A DNA stretch of 64,000 nt from Sistotremastrum niveocremeum HHB9708 (GCA_001630475.1 KV419409.1:593624-657623), one strand, 5' to 3'; counted from the stretch's first letter, positions 1 to 12,160 are shown. Numbers and translations are program-made. Notes: generated from the sequence alone by a model not told the origin.

Positions 1-524
1 AATATTGAAGGTTCTGAAACCAGGAGGCACTGTGAGTGGAGAAGCCTTCGCCCCGATTTCTTTCTCAAGCCCGACGCTCCCTATAGTTCGGCGTCTATGA
101 ATGGGTCATGACACCTCAATGGAATCCATCTATCCCCTATCACAAAGAGATAGCTCATGGCATCGAGATCGGTGACGGCATCCCTGAAATGCGTTCGGCG
201 ACAGCCTGTCTCGAAGCATTGAAGGCAGTCGGATTCGACATCAAACACCACGAAGATCTCGCCGAGCGACCTGATGAAGTTCCTTGGTATTATCCTCTCG
301 AAGGCGACATTCTCAAAGCGCAGACTGTCTGGGATTATTTTACGGTCTGGAGAATGAGCTGGAGCGGGAAGATAGTGACTCAAGGGGCGGTAAAGCTTCT
401 GGAGTGGGTAGGAATCGCACCGAAAGGCACTTATAATGTTGGTGAAGCTTTGAAGATCGCAGCTGGGGCGCTGGTGGCTGGTGGGAAATTAAAGGTCGGC
501 AACACAGTAGACCGCGAAGTGTAA
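1..524 (+). CDS. ERG6: Sterol 24-C-methyltransferase, C-terminal part (5' end outside window)
   Basis: This is the end of the SAM-dependent enzyme that methylates zymosterol at C-24 in ergosterol synthesis, in fungi an ER/lipid-droplet enzyme. Two exons are visible: 2-31 (KVLKPGGT, the end of the methyltransferase fold) and 87-524, joined by a 55-nt phase-0 intron (32-86, GTGAGT…TAG). Exon 2 begins FGVYEWVMT and carries the conserved ERG6 tail: the GIEIGDGIPEM segment, LKAVGFDI, the strongly conserved RPDEVPWYYPLEGD block, DYFTVWRMSWSGK, and PKGTYNVGEALK near the end. Stop TAA is at 522-524. The N-terminal SAM-binding motifs lie upstream of the window. The identification rests on the known family sequence and is secure; nothing in the visible part looks broken. 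Confidence 0.95.
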
Positions 525-700
525 GACACACTGACGCCCATTGCTCTCAGATATTCACACCCATGTTCCTTGTCATCAGCAATAGACCCGCCTGAGTCTG
601 GACTGTGTAATCAAGTGGACAGTCGCAGATTACCGACCAAGGACCATGCCTGAGTCACGGATAGTAATTGATACATGAGTGTTAATGGCTTCGAACTCCA

Positions 701-2278
701 TCAAAAATACACAATCTTGAGAGAATTTGTATACTGCATTATCAACCTGCCCCCGATAAGATCGAAACAAGCCATGCCATCGATGAGCGCTGGAGGCGAT
801 GTTGCTATGTTCAACCAGCATGTCTCGGCATGATAATCATCCCCGAAACGTAAGACACGATAGCTGTATTTGTCAGCGGTCACGATTTGACTCCCGAAGG
901 ACGAAACAGGGAGTTTTCGGCGGATCCGCGACTCCCAGCGGGGAAGAGTGGGGGCGCCGCGGACAGGAATGGAGGATCGTTCCCAATCATCAAGAGAAAG
1001 CGTCCAGTGATTTATTTTGACCAGGGGCCGAGAAAACGGCTCTTCCGTGACGTCCAAGACATAGCCTCCCTTCATCAAGCGAAGCTGACATGTAGTTTCT
1101 GCACCGGGCCACCGGGAGAACCCCTCCCGTGGGTAACGAAGCACAGGTAGTCCTTCGTTCAAGTCAGAGCTCTCTGTGCCGTCGTCAAGAGCTTCCAGTG
1201 TGGCGATATTGTCAATAGTTATTCGATCGGCTTCCTGAGCCATGGGTGGCATGGTGGACGGCAAATCTAGAGTCAGCCAGTGGGGGTCGCGGCTACCATC
1301 TCGGCACTCGATGATCAAGACTGGCTTCGTCGGGTGAAATTGAAGGTAAGTCACGAGGTACTAGAAGATATTTAGCAACCGATTCACCAGGAACGAGAAG
1401 CAACCACATACGCTGTCATCGAGACCAATCGGGAAACGTGCGGCGGTGTTCGCCTTCCAATCGCATAGTATGATGTAGTGATCAAGTGCAAGGACAACGA
1501 GATTCTCCTGAATCCCTACTCTTTTTACGCTCGAATTATCGTCGATATTGGATTCAAGTTCGAAAAGGAGTTCAAACTGAGAAGTGATGGAGCCAAAGTC
1601 ATCTTCGCCGAGTGAATATTCATTGACGTAAAGGTCTATCGTCTTGTCGGCACTCTTTTCAACCATCGCAACGCATACGCTGCGAGAACCCTGGGGAACA
1701 TGATAAGCCATGTCTATGACTTTCGGGTGTTCGTCGTCTGTTTCGACGAGATCGTTCAAGAAATCGACCAAGTAGACAGTGCGAGTCGGATAGTCGTAGA
1801 AGATGATATAATGGTCCACTACAAACTGATATAGCATCCAGATGGGAGGCCTCACTCGTCCGGTATCTTCTCGCACCTCGACGACGTGGGAATCTTTGAA
1901 CCATATCATCGAGTCAGAATCACTGGGATTGAGGAGTCTTCGTGACAACGATGAAGCCCGTGCCGCCCGATCGAACAAGGTCTCGAGATCCACGGAGTTC
2001 AAAGACTCTCCCAATGGAAGAGAAATGATGTCGGGATTGAGGCAGTTAACGATTGCCTGTCTCGATTTGCTGATAAGCCTGCGAAGTCGTTGGCATGTCT
2101 ACATTTGTCTATGAGGCGGATTTTCTGATCGAAAGAGTTCTGTCTTGCTGCGCACCTGAGCAAGAGCGACCACATCCTGAATGCAGAGCCATTCCAGAAC
2201 CAATAGAAGAACATCATCGCCCAGGACCGTCAAATTATCTGCCAGTGTGGGCGTCGTCTTTGGCAATTTCTTTGACAT
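701..2278 (-). CDS. F-box family protein, paralog 1
   Basis: Three-exon gene on the minus strand: 2278-2156, 2098-1412 and 1360-701, all phase 0, giving 489 residues. Exon 1 starts with ATG at 2278 and encodes an F-box-like helix pair ending CIQDVVALAQ just before the intron, the same place as in nine other genes here. Exon 2 opens with TCQRLRRLISKSRQ, the second half of the F-box, then a long domain with no named motif (IPLPLG-type turn, 'SRRLL', 'YIILCDWKANTAARFP'). Exon 3 begins YLVTYLQFHPTKPV and ends GGRLIMQYTNSLKIVYF, the family's Gly-Arg-Leu tail. F-box proteins bind Skp1 and present substrates to SCF ubiquitin ligases; the substrate is unknown. The repeated short beta-like segments suggest a propeller-type C-terminal domain, an inference only. 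It lies 288 bp downstream of paralog 2 on the same strand. Confidence 0.82.
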
Positions 2279-2566
2279 TTTGTGGTTTCCACAGCGTGAC
2301 TCTCGTTGTGCAACGCCGACAGTGGACAGTTGGAAAGATGTTAAAGTACCTCTGAGTACTTGGAAAGGTCTATATCTCGCGATGGTCCAGATGTCCAGAT
2401 GATGGATATCCGGATGACAGCGCAGCTCCGTGATGCAATGATGTCAGACTAGCTACTTCATCAGCGCTTCAAAAACGTTTATTTGTAAATCTGGAGAACA
2501 TGAGGTTAGTACACTATTGTAGTTATCGACAGGAGTGTTGAATAAGGAAAGGAAAAGAGTACGAAA

Positions 2567-4474
2567 TCAATAATCTAAGACACATATACCACCGCCAACA
2601 GAAGAAGAAGAAAGGACAACTCTCCCGCCAATCGTGTCCCATCCAACGACTCTCCATTCACCCATATCCATGTCCTCCTCGCGATCATCCGAAAGCTGTG
2701 GGATGACCAACTTCATCTCTACCATTATCATCGCCGACAAAGCAGGATACAATCTGCTCGACAATCTGACGCTATCAGGGCCTATGAAGTCCTTGATTCC
2801 GACGATGTACATGTAAGTCGAAGAATGTCGGACTGCACGGGCAGAGGTGGCAGCGAGCACGGGCACAGGAGTGAGAACAATTCCGTCATGTCCTTTGACG
2901 AAGCATGGCTTTAGACCGTACATCTTTCGCACTCGGGGCTGTGAGCCGTGCGGCATGGCATGCTCAGGCAATAGCTCTTGTGATGAATACATGTAAGGAG
3001 AGTTATGGCCTATGTTTGTATATCGTTCACGGGACCGGGCTTGGCTGTCAACGGGAACATCGGTGGCTTTCCAAGCCCTGATTCCATGGTCGTTTGCACT
3101 AGGGTGGACGACGACCCTGTGGTGTGATGTACCGGGTTTGATGACATCGAATGACCAAGATCGGCTTGCACTGATGCTAGAGCGAATGTTGAGGATTTTA
3201 GGAGTGGGCTCCCATCCGTGCTGCTTGACGGCATAAATCTTCCCCCTTTCGTACACCCCCCTGTCAATCTTTGACTCGACCCACCTGTGCTTCGATGATG
3301 TGGGCAGATCGTAGAACGCTGACGGCAGGGGAATGGAATGTAGGACAACCTCGGATGGAGTCGAAAGAGCGATGACGAGCTCACATGCTCCCTCGGGAAG
3401 GGATGATGAAGAGAATGTAGAGGGATTGATGTTCGTCGAAATGATATTCGCATCTTCGCATGGTAGCATCCACCGAACCGAGCGTCCCGTGGAGAGATTG
3501 ACGAGAAGGATGTCTGTAGCTGACGGGAGTACTATAATCCCTGAAATCATAGCTGGAGATGCTTTGGGATCGTGGCATGTGGGCAGAGAGACGGCTAGCG
3601 TCAGCGAACGTGGCATGTGGCTGGGATCAAAGGACGATTGGGGGAGAAGGAGTGAGAGGAGAGGCGTGGTGTTGAGCGGAATGAGCGCTGTGGTGGCATG
3701 CCTAGCCTTTGCTGAGCGCGTCATCGAGATCGTGAACGAATAAACTTCCAAGGACCTGTAGTCTGCGTCAGAGTAAGAACCTAGAAGAAAAACTCCACTC
3801 ACAAGACAGGATTTCTGACATTTCTCAGAACCAGAACGGCAACCAAAACCCTTCCGCTCCTCCTATCCACGTCGAAATCCAGATACTTGATCGTACTCTC
3901 CTCAAATAACCTATTGCCAACATTGATGAAGCGCTCTTCGTCCGGAAAATATGCTATCAGCTCTCGGCTCTTTCGACAGAAGAAGAAATTGAGACAGGGG
4001 TTTATAGAGAGGATTTGGAGGTCGGCGAACTGGGGGGAGCGGAAGATAGCAGAATGACGTGGTTGGATGAGCGATCCGTTGTTAGCGCTGCGTAGGAAAC
4101 GATGAGAGCGAGCTGACAACCGGGCTGCATGAGCTAGTAGTAATTCCGGCGAAGGACTTGATTCGCTCGGAACGAAAGAGGACGACGATGGAAGTCGAAC
4201 GGAAATGGGAAGGGAGGATATGAGGGATGACGCATCGGATGCGTTCAACCAAACTTGAATGGATGACTTGATGACGGCGCGGAGGTATGCAGAGCTCTGT
4301 TGGATCATATTAATCCGTGACGGTTGGGAAAAATGAGAGGCAGACCTGTGCCATGGATAGAATATCCTCGAGTGCAAGACCATCAAGAGTCTTGAGGATA
4401 AGCTCCGCAGGCAGCGTGAGGAGCGGTGGTGGAGCTCGACGACGGACAATATAGTGTGGGCGAGCAGCTTTCAT
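2567..4474 (-). CDS. F-box family protein, paralog 2 (long subtype)
   Basis: Three exons on the minus strand (4474-4346, 4296-3803, 3755-2567) give 603 residues with all frames continuous. Exon 1 has RRRAPPPLLTLPAELILKT, a clear F-box core, ending EDILSMAQ at the intron. Exon 2 starts SSAYLRAVIKSSIQVWLNAS and includes the segment PDEERFINVG. The second intron splits a Leu codon before SLEVYSFTIS. The tail ends IGGRVVLSSSSVGG and then a Cys-Val-Leu-Asp-Tyr end. The closest relative is the plus-strand gene at 18315-20291, which matches in exon structure, in motif order and even in its 5' leader. The two form a subtype (600-626 aa) longer than the other family members. Probable SCF adaptor; substrate unknown. 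Confidence 0.85.
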
Positions 4475-4494
4475 CTTGATAAGAACGAGAAGTT

Positions 4495-4598
4495 CTAACG
4501 ATTAGGCGGATAAGTCGAAAGAATGAGGTCAAGCAGAATAGTCTACTCACATTCGACAGGACGAATAGTGGGAGCGGAACATCTCAAGGTCTTATATA
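4495..4598 (-). promoter_or_regulatory. TATA box and 5'-UTR intron of F-box paralog 2
   Basis: On the minus strand a TATATAAG box lies at 4598-4591, about 120 nt before the ATG at 4474. Between them a probable leader intron runs 4550-4495 (GTGAGT…TTAG, 56 nt). The exon flanks (TCGAAT before, AACTTCTCG after) are nearly the same as in the leader of paralog 3 (18221-18293), which supports both the promoter and the untranslated intron. Confidence 0.6.
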
Positions 4599-6798
4599 CC
4601 TGCATACTGTGCCACAGAGTTACAGAATAAGCGAGGCCATTTTGTCGTCGTTCCTTGGCCACCGGTGCCACCTTGCTCGAAGCCACCGATCTGACCGCAT
4701 ATCTTGTCGCTGATAATTAGATTACGCCCTAGAATTCTCCCAGAGACTGTCGGACATGTATGGAATGTTTAAGCAAGCTTGCTCCGTTGTGCAAGTTGTG
4801 AGTACGCTTTGAGATGCGAGTGCAAGTTCAAGAGCGTGAGGAGGGCAATATTTGCACTTGTTTGCAACTTCGCTTGGTCGAAAATGAGCGCCGAGCAATT
4901 GGCGCTCAGCCGCCACGCTATATATGTTCTGTGTCACGTCATCCGATCCATCGAAAATTCAATATATACCGTAGCTACATAAGTCGAGAGAGGGGTGATA
5001 CGTCAACCGCCCACAGCGAGGAAGCAGACCTCTTCAAGACAATTTGAGTTCTATATCTGTATCTTTAACCAAATCGCGGCGGTTTGACAAGGGACGACTT
5101 GAATTCAACTTCGTTGCAGGACATCGTTATAATTTTCAATATTTAAATGGCGTACAAGCCGTCAGGAAGACATACATAAAACTTCTCCGACTAACCATCA
5201 GACACAGATCCTACGTTTGCCGAACGGTGACTTAAGGTACCGTATGTCAACGGAAGACTACAAGGTCCTTGGGGATCATCAATCGAACTAGGCAATGGTG
5301 TTGCCAATGCTCTGGTAGAGTCGTGGAATAATCTTCTGACAGCGGTCATTCTCCGTCGTTGTGTAGAACAATCTTCTTCGTCCCACGGGGGAACGACGAG
5401 AACTATCTGTTCAATCAGAACTGGCGTAGTGCATTGCCATAGGATGAGAGCTCTTCAAGACCTTAATGGTATTGGAGGCAGGTCGGTATACTGGCTGGAG
5501 GCTTTGATTTTCGTCCGGACGTTCGTGCGGCTTGCACAAAGTCAATCGCGGGAATTTCGGCTAGGGTCGGCGAATTCGGAGCACTCGGCTATGCACGGCA
5601 CGTTTGGGTAATACGGCATGAACGGCAGTAACCAGGCACAACAGATACGTAACGAGATAAGGATTCGATGATCGATCCGGATTGACGTGTCACGGTCAGT
5701 GTCATGAGAAGGAGTATCAGATCGCACTGTAGAGAGTAATTCTGTTGGGCCTTTACTCGGGGTGTTAGATGCTGTGCATCGAGTACTAGTAGATCAAGTG
5801 AACTGAGATGCTCACATAGAGACGAGAAGAGACTGATTAAATGAGGAGTTGAGAAGGTTAGTGGCGTGGGGCATGGAGCGGGGCTCATGAGTGTTGTTAC
5901 TTCTGTAGCTTCCAACAGGAAATTTAGAAGAGCATAACCATGAGATAATGTAACCCAACTTCGTAATCATACGGTGGCATTCGCTCTGAAACAGAAGATA
6001 CATATATGAGGGGCATAGCGTCAAAAAGGCCGTTCAAGCGTCAGGTCTTCAGGGCTGACGTTCCGAAAAGAAGGGAGCGCGAGATAATCAAAAGTCGGGG
6101 TCCAGCAGGAGTACAATATCCACATCATAGAAAGAGCCACATATTACGAGTAGCATGCAGAGGTAGAGGCTACCGTAGAGCCATCATCCGATGTGGACGA
6201 TGTAGAGAGATGTGGCGGTGTTGAGATGGACGGGTCGCTGATGAAAGTAACATGGTACAGAAAGGAAAGCAAGCGGAAGATGTAAATGCATCAGCATTCC
6301 CCTTTGAGCCGATGTTGGTTGATGTCAGGGATTCAACCGAACAACCGAACCGTGTCGGTCACGCCAAAAATCGTCGAAAAAAAACCAGAGAAACAAGGAA
6401 GACTCGGTCTGATTGATTTAAGTTGTAGAAGAGAAGAACGGCCACCGTAGAGGAGACAGCGGCGTGAAGATGATTGAGTACCAGGATCAGATGGTCGTCG
6501 CCGTCGGCGTTTCAGGTGATTGAGCGGGGATGATGGTCCGGCAACGGGCGAGACAGCTACAGACTCGCGTGGGACCGCCTTTTCTCTGTTCTCTCCCTCC
6601 TCATCGTCTCGTGCGTCCTGCTCGTCGTCCTCACCGTTGTCCTCAATGCGATTTCAGAATTGATCAGCTTATCACCACCGCTCATTATATTCTATACGTC
6701 TTCGCTAGCGTATTACGTGTCTACCTGCTCTTGTTCTTTTCGCTGCATCAAAGCCTTACATTCCTTTCACTTTCGACACCCCGACGACGACCACGACG
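4599..6798. other. Intergenic region, no gene supported
   Basis: Only short open frames (up to about 110 codons) occur here, none with a domain, with consistent splice signals or with similarity to the neighbours. The last 400 bases upstream of 6799 are pyrimidine-rich (CTTTCACTTTCG type) and look like the promoter and leader of the membrane-protein gene that follows. Confidence 0.5.
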
Positions 6799-8511
6799 AT
6801 GTCTATATTATACAGGAGACAAGCTCCAGCCGTGTCCGGAACTCTCACAGTGGGACAGCCACAGGTGACTGCGTCAGGTCTAGTCACTGACCCAAATGCA
6901 TCCACTCCCTCCACCACGATCATTGCTCCTGCTATCACAAATACAGCAGATTTCTCTCCGGAATCAACCACCACAATCTCTTCGTCACTCTCCTCGTCGA
7001 GTGCTACCCAAACCGGGAGCCAAGCACTCCACCAATCGTCCATTCCATTGGGCACAGTCGTCGGAGCATGCCTGGGCGCGCTTTCAGTCCTTTTCATCAT
7101 AATAATATTCACGATTTGGCACACTCGACGTAGAGCCAAATCATTCCGCGCCCGATCACGCGCAACATCCACCTCCAAATCCAATCCATTCTCTTCAGCA
7201 GGGCCGAGATCACTCACTGATCAACGCAATCGGGAGCGCAGAAAATCCCGTCGAGAGACATGGTCCAAACTCGACTCTGTCCATTCATCTGAGGATACGA
7301 AGAAAGGCGAGACGGAGATGAGCAGTTTCAAGTCGATGAGCGACTATGGATCGAGTCCATTCTCTGCCAGCTCTAGCGCGCACCTGAGTCCTGCGCTATC
7401 ACCTCCACCCCCTGCTTCTCCCGCATACAAAAAATCGACATTGGGGCCGAGTGCACCCCAATTACCGCCCGTTCCCGTCTCCCCTCAACCCCTCCAACCC
7501 TTCGAATCGCAGAACAAAGCGGATCTAGCAGATGATCCCTTTGCATCATCCCGTGATCCACCCGTGATTATCTCCACGCCCGCAGCGTCAAAATCTCGAC
7601 TTGCGCTTGACGACGAATCGTTCATGTCGAGACGGAGCGAGAGTCTGAGTGGGCACGGACATCATAATCCATTCGCTGATCCTGGGAATGAGTCAGTTTC
7701 CGAACATCCGCCTCCACCCCCTCCGCCGGCGATTCCGCGGGCTAGTGAGGAAGGGATCATCAGCGAGGCCGAGAAGGGGGAGAACCGGATGTCGAGCAAT
7801 CCATTCTTCGCTGCTCATCCATCAAGTCTCCAATCTCCACCTGCTTCCGAACGATGGGGAAGTGTGGGGAAAGAGCGGAACGTAGCTGAGCTCATTGCTG
7901 CGCTTGACTTCTCTCCACCTCCTACTTCATCACTGAACGCTATGGGAGCTGGTTCACATCAGAGTGTAGCCACAATAGCGAGCAACTACACCACATATAC
8001 CGCTATCGGTACTCCCACCACTCCACTCGCATCTTCCTCCTTCCCTAGTCAACCACAAATCCCTCCAACTCCTTCTACTCCCTCTGCGGCCAAGTCAGGA
8101 TCGACGCTAAGGCCTGCGCGCTCGCAACACGGTCACTTCGATAATGCATCGAAATACTACTCAGGCGCTCCGAGCGTAGCCGGCTACGGCTACGCATACT
8201 CACCCTCCGTCCATTCCAACGAACCCGAACTCCATCAATACGATCAATCGTCACGCGCCTCATCGATTCTTGATCCAAGCGCTCACCGTGGAAGACCTTC
8301 GTTCGGAGATGGACGACCGTCCTTTGGGAGTGATAGGAGTACGGGTACGGAGCTTGGATATGCGACATACCGTGATGGGGAGGACTCGCATCTTGACATG
8401 AGCATGGATTCAAGTCCAGCGCAGACGCCTTCGACGGGCGGATTCTGTGTTGGGAAGTCGGCGGGATTCCCTATGCCTCCTGGACCTTCGACATCGTCTT
8501 CCGGGCGATAG
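6799..8511 (+). CDS. Single-pass membrane protein with long Ser/Pro-rich cytoplasmic tail
   Basis: An uninterrupted 570-residue frame. Residues 1-80 are Ser/Thr-rich with no N-terminal signal peptide. A strong hydrophobic helix spans about 84-107 (GTVVGACLGALSVLFI…), followed at once by a basic stop-transfer run (HTRRRAKSFRARSR). By the positive-inside rule the remaining 460 residues are cytoplasmic. The tail is rich in Ser and Pro, with several 'NPF' (SNPF, HNPFADP, SSNPFF), a poly-Pro stretch near 305 and a short repeat GRPSFGDGRPSFG near 505. This layout recalls fungal cell-wall sensor or Mid2-like proteins, and NPF motifs are known EH-domain ligands in endocytosis, but no family signature is present. 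Function unknown. The ATG is chosen because it is the first in frame, after a CACGACG leader. Confidence 0.8.
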   Translation: MSILYRRQAPAVSGTLTVGQPQVTASGLVTDPNASTPSTTIIAPAITNTADFSPESTTTISSSLSSSSATQTGSQALHQSSIPLGTVVGACLGALSVLFIIIIFTIWHTRRRAKSFRARSRATSTSKSNPFSSAGPRSLTDQRNRERRKSRRETWSKLDSVHSSEDTKKGETEMSSFKSMSDYGSSPFSASSSAHLSPALSPPPPASPAYKKSTLGPSAPQLPPVPVSPQPLQPFESQNKADLADDPFASSRDPPVIISTPAASKSRLALDDESFMSRRSESLSGHGHHNPFADPGNESVSEHPPPPPPPAIPRASEEGIISEAEKGENRMSSNPFFAAHPSSLQSPPASERWGSVGKERNVAELIAALDFSPPPTSSLNAMGAGSHQSVATIASNYTTYTAIGTPTTPLASSSFPSQPQIPPTPSTPSAAKSGSTLRPARSQHGHFDNASKYYSGAPSVAGYGYAYSPSVHSNEPELHQYDQSSRASSILDPSAHRGRPSFGDGRPSFGSDRSTGTELGYATYRDGEDSHLDMSMDSSPAQTPSTGGFCVGKSAGFPMPPGPSTSSSGR

Positions 8512-9000
8512 TCGATATTGAGGCGACGATCACTGTTTTGATTTGATTGAAGTATCTGTCTGTATATAATTTTTTATCTATTTCTTCTTCCTTCGCTTCT
8601 TCGCCTTACTTACTTCGCTTTAACTTCTTGACTTCTGCGCGCTGCGTCGCTCCTATGCATTAAGCATGAGGCGGGGAAGAAGCTGGCTTTTGATCAGTAT
8701 ATATTTCTTATCTATACTTTTCTACGAAATTCCAATTCCTCCCACTATCCTTTTCGCCTGCTTTTGCTTACTATACTTTCTTGATCATTATCCGAATCTC
8801 TTGGACGTCTCTCCTTACCGTGCGATCGGTTAATTGATTGACTCGTGTATTTCTACGTATCGCTAGCCTTACTCGACTCCTTATACTCGTACCTTTAAAT
8901 TAAAATTTCTTGCCACCATCGAATTTGAAGACGCACCGAGCCGGACTTGCTTCGCTTGTGAGCCATCGGCAGTCGCTGATCGGATGTTCTCTCTTGCTTC
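8512..9000. other. Intergenic: 3' flank and spacer
   Basis: Pyrimidine-rich 3' flank of the membrane-protein gene (ATATAATTTTTTATC near 8564) and spacer. No coding signal seen. Confidence 0.5.
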
Positions 9001-9020
9001 ATGTATTTAAGATGTAATGG
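9001..9020 (+). promoter_or_regulatory. Promoter block shared by the tandem pair
   Basis: ATGTATTTAAGATGTAATGG lies 86 nt before the start codon of the first nucleotidyltransferase-like gene. An almost identical block (one base different) lies at 12141-12160, 71 nt before the start of the second. It contains a TATTTAA TATA-like core. Preservation between two otherwise diverged spacers suggests a core promoter copied with the gene. Confidence 0.5.
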
Positions 9021-9086
9021 ACTTCATAAGTGGCACCTACTCCAACCTTTTCAACCCCATTCAAGGACCTGGTGTGAGTCCAAGTC

Positions 9087-11985
9087 ATGCTCAGCCAAAA
9101 GCGTGAGCCGTGAGTCGTACAGACGCTTCCAGTGATGTCTTGTCCCTAATCCAATGACTCAGTCGATACAGTCACTCTCGACCTGTCGTTTGCGAGGCAG
9201 CCTCAGATGAACTACGAGTCTTGTTAAACTCTGAAGACTGGACATCGCGCTTAGGCGAGCTTGCCAAAACTGTCGTGGAGTCACAAGTCGCATCCTATCA
9301 AAAGTCGGTCCAAGAAAACGGGCAACGGTTTGAAGAAATCGACGCGCTTTTCGACGCGCAAAAATGGAAAAACGCGACGCTGGGAGAGGATCCGATAGCA
9401 GACGTGAAGAGAATTGAGGGTATCACAGACCCTAAAGTAAGGAAAGCTGTTTGGGATTGGGAGAAGATTCCCTACACTACCTTCTGCGCGGGTCGATATG
9501 GAACAAAGCCAGCGAAAGGCGCCATGAAGAGGGACGTCGATGAATGGTGAGCCTATTCCTTTTGATTTCTATCGCATCATTCCTGAATTCAAGTCCAGGG
9601 TTCTTCGGAACGAGCGATGGCTCAGACTGCCCGGTCATCCTACTTGGCAAGCTGGCTTGCTCAAAATCTCCGATTTCACGACCATATTTCCCGACGCAAA
9701 AATAACTCCTTCTGCCATCACGATAACCCGGCCCAAGAAGATGGAAGGATTCACTATCTTGGATCTCAAGCGTGATTCCCGTGTCCGTCTTCAATCCTCC
9801 GTTGCCAACTTCACCACCACATTTGATAGACTCACCGAAGGAGTGCTCAGAGGTCTCAACTGGGACAACGTCTTCGTCGCTGGCGGAATGGTCCTAGGGA
9901 CGCTTCTCTCCCCTCCGACCACCGGCAATCCCTCCAACTTGGACACTCACTTCCTCAACTCTGATATTGACGTGTACATTCATGGCCTTGGACCTGCCGC
10001 TGCCACCGCCAAGATCAAAGAAATATTCGAAACCTTCAAGTCCAATCTCACTCCTCACGCTCCGACTCTCTGTGTTCGCAATTCAAAGACTATCACTTTC
10101 TTCTCGAGATATCCGACGAAGAGAATCCAGATTGTCCTGAAACTCGTGAAGACGCCAAAGGAGGTGCTGCTTAATTTTGATTTGGACGTGTGCGCAGCTG
10201 GATATGACGGGAAAGAGGTTTATCTCCTCCCCCGGGCTGCGAGGGCGCTTGAAAGTCAGTTTGTCTGGCAAATTTGCTTTTAACTATGCACTAACGCGTA
10301 GCGAGCAGCTGGCTACAACCTCTTCACGATGGATCTTATTCAAGGTCATTATCTGGGTGAACGACGTGCCAGTCAGGAAGATAGGTAAGCTCGTCTTTGA
10401 CACATTCGCCTCGGCTGATGCTGACGTCATTCCAGAGTGTTCAAGTACGCGAATAAAGTAGGTTAATACGCACTTCGAGCTGTCTCCATCTCATCGCAAT
10501 ACTTAGGGATATGGTATCCGCTTCCTTCCATCGTACGTCAACGCGCGCGACTCAGGCAAATCCGACGAACCCAAGAATCGATCTGAACGCAAGGAATTGT
10601 ACGAGATGGACCTTGAAGCCGTAAGCCAACGAGCACGTGGCTGGGTCTCCCGCCTCATCAAGAAATATATCAAATGGGGTCACAAGAAGCTGCCGCCCAA
10701 GGGCACTAAATTTCTTCCTCAATCCGAAATCGAGAGATTGTCGTACAAGAATGTGCCTATCTTTACGCATGCAATGTTAGAGAGCCATGCACATCTGAGT
10801 TCTGAGCCGGTTGGAATGAGGAGCTGTCTGAGCGGCTTCATGCTTCTGATGCGACACGTTGCTTTATGGGAGGAGAGCGTTAAAGGCAACATCGAGTACG
10901 TGAACACGTTTTCTCTTCATGGTGCTAGACTCACGCGACCGATACCGATAGATTGCAAGAAGATCTTTGGGCTTCGCAAATATATTCCGAAATGACTATG
11001 GGCGGATACTCCTATGATGACACTCCAAGGTGCATTCCGATCATCCCAAAGTGGCGATCCAAAAATGATCTATCTCCTTAGATATCCCTGGGACGCTCAA
11101 TTCACGATAGCTGGATTCAAAACACATATCGACACTTACAACAGAATCAACGCCGCAAAAATCCGGGGAACAAGCGAATTATCGGGTGAAGAATTCGAGG
11201 GTGGGTTCTCATCGTTATGGGACTCCCAAACATCACTCATCGAGAATATCCACAGTCGCTTTTAAAGATCTCAAGGGAAAGGACAAACGCATGACCTATG
11301 CTGACAGCATAGATGAGATTCTCGACAAGGCGCATCATCCTGTGATACCGCTTTTCCTGCCCGAGTCTGTCGTGGGATATGCAAATCAAGTCGTGCGAGA
11401 TGCTCTCCGTGATGCCGGCATTACAACTCCCAGGAAGCCGTTGAGGGAGCTCGTCACGAAAGCCGCGAAAATCGAAGCACGACGAGGAGATCAATCAGAG
11501 TATACGACTATCGCCGCATGGACCATTGACGATATCACTATGTGGCAACAGATTGACCGAAAAATTGACGAGTGAGTCCTTACAATCTGTTATGAGCAGC
11601 CTGCTGATTGTCCAACAGGACGTTTGAAATATTCTGGGCATTCCATCGCGCCTTGAAAATGCCAAACATGCCCGGTCGTCAACGTGTGAATGCCGTTAAG
11701 ACCCAGGTGTCCCGCAAAGCCATTCGCTCTGCGCGGTCAGATGGTCAATCGGAGGAATTCGAGGCTTTTATCGCCTGGAGCAATAAAGTCCCGATACGTG
11801 ATACCAACGATTATGGCGTGATGGGCAGAGGCTGGAGCTATGAAACCTATTCTGATATGGAGATGGATGATGACGAAGACATCTCCGAACATGAATATAG
11901 TGAAGACGAAGATGAAGAAGATGGCTTCAGGATGCGGCGAGTCCGGAGTAAACGGTTTGGTTGGACCATGGAATATTACGTATAA
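9087..11985 (+). CDS. Large protein with nucleotidyltransferase-like motif, tandem copy A
   Basis: Ten exons: 9087-9109, 9163-9546, 9599-10254, 10309-10384, 10436-10457, 10507-10895, 10952-11029, 11082-11200, 11256-11571, 11619-11985. They sum to 2430 nt, 809 residues, frame-consistent throughout. Around residue 225 is VFVAGGMVLGTLL, and about 30 residues on NSDIDVYIHG; near 327 comes NFDLDVCA. A Gly-Gly turn followed by Asp-x-Asp and a later Asp fits the polymerase-beta nucleotidyltransferase superfamily pattern, so a catalytic or nucleotide-binding role is inferred; the family itself is not one I can name. The C-terminus is very acidic (DDDEDISEHEYSEDEDEEDG). Exon 5 is only 22 nt. Copy B lies 227 bp downstream with the same exon phases. 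No signal peptide or membrane helix is seen. Confidence 0.8.
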
Positions 11986-12140
11986 CGGTGTTCTTCTCAT
12001 ACCCACTATCCTGGGGTTTTTTTGGCTCTTGCACAGGTTGTTTCGCTCGATTTTCCTTGTGGATACTGAGTGTGTTTGAGTGCTGTGAATGAAAATATGT
12101 GGTGGAGACGATCGGTAATCGGATGCCCTCTTCGACTTCC

Positions 12141-12160
12141 ATGTATTTAATATGTAATGG
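12141..12160 (+). promoter_or_regulatory. Promoter block of tandem copy B
   Basis: ATGTATTTAATATGTAATGG, 71 nt upstream of the ATG at 12212, matches the block at 9001-9020 upstream of copy A. Confidence 0.45.

Noticed and set aside
3010-3743. Long open frames on both strands inside F-box paralog 2
   Set aside because: They are shadows of the real minus-strand exon 3, with no splice support or domain of their own.
11030-11051. A 22-nt intron in the nucleotidyltransferase-like gene A
   Set aside because: Too short to splice. A 52-nt intron (11030-11081) ending at TTAG keeps frame and matches the 51-nt intron in copy B.
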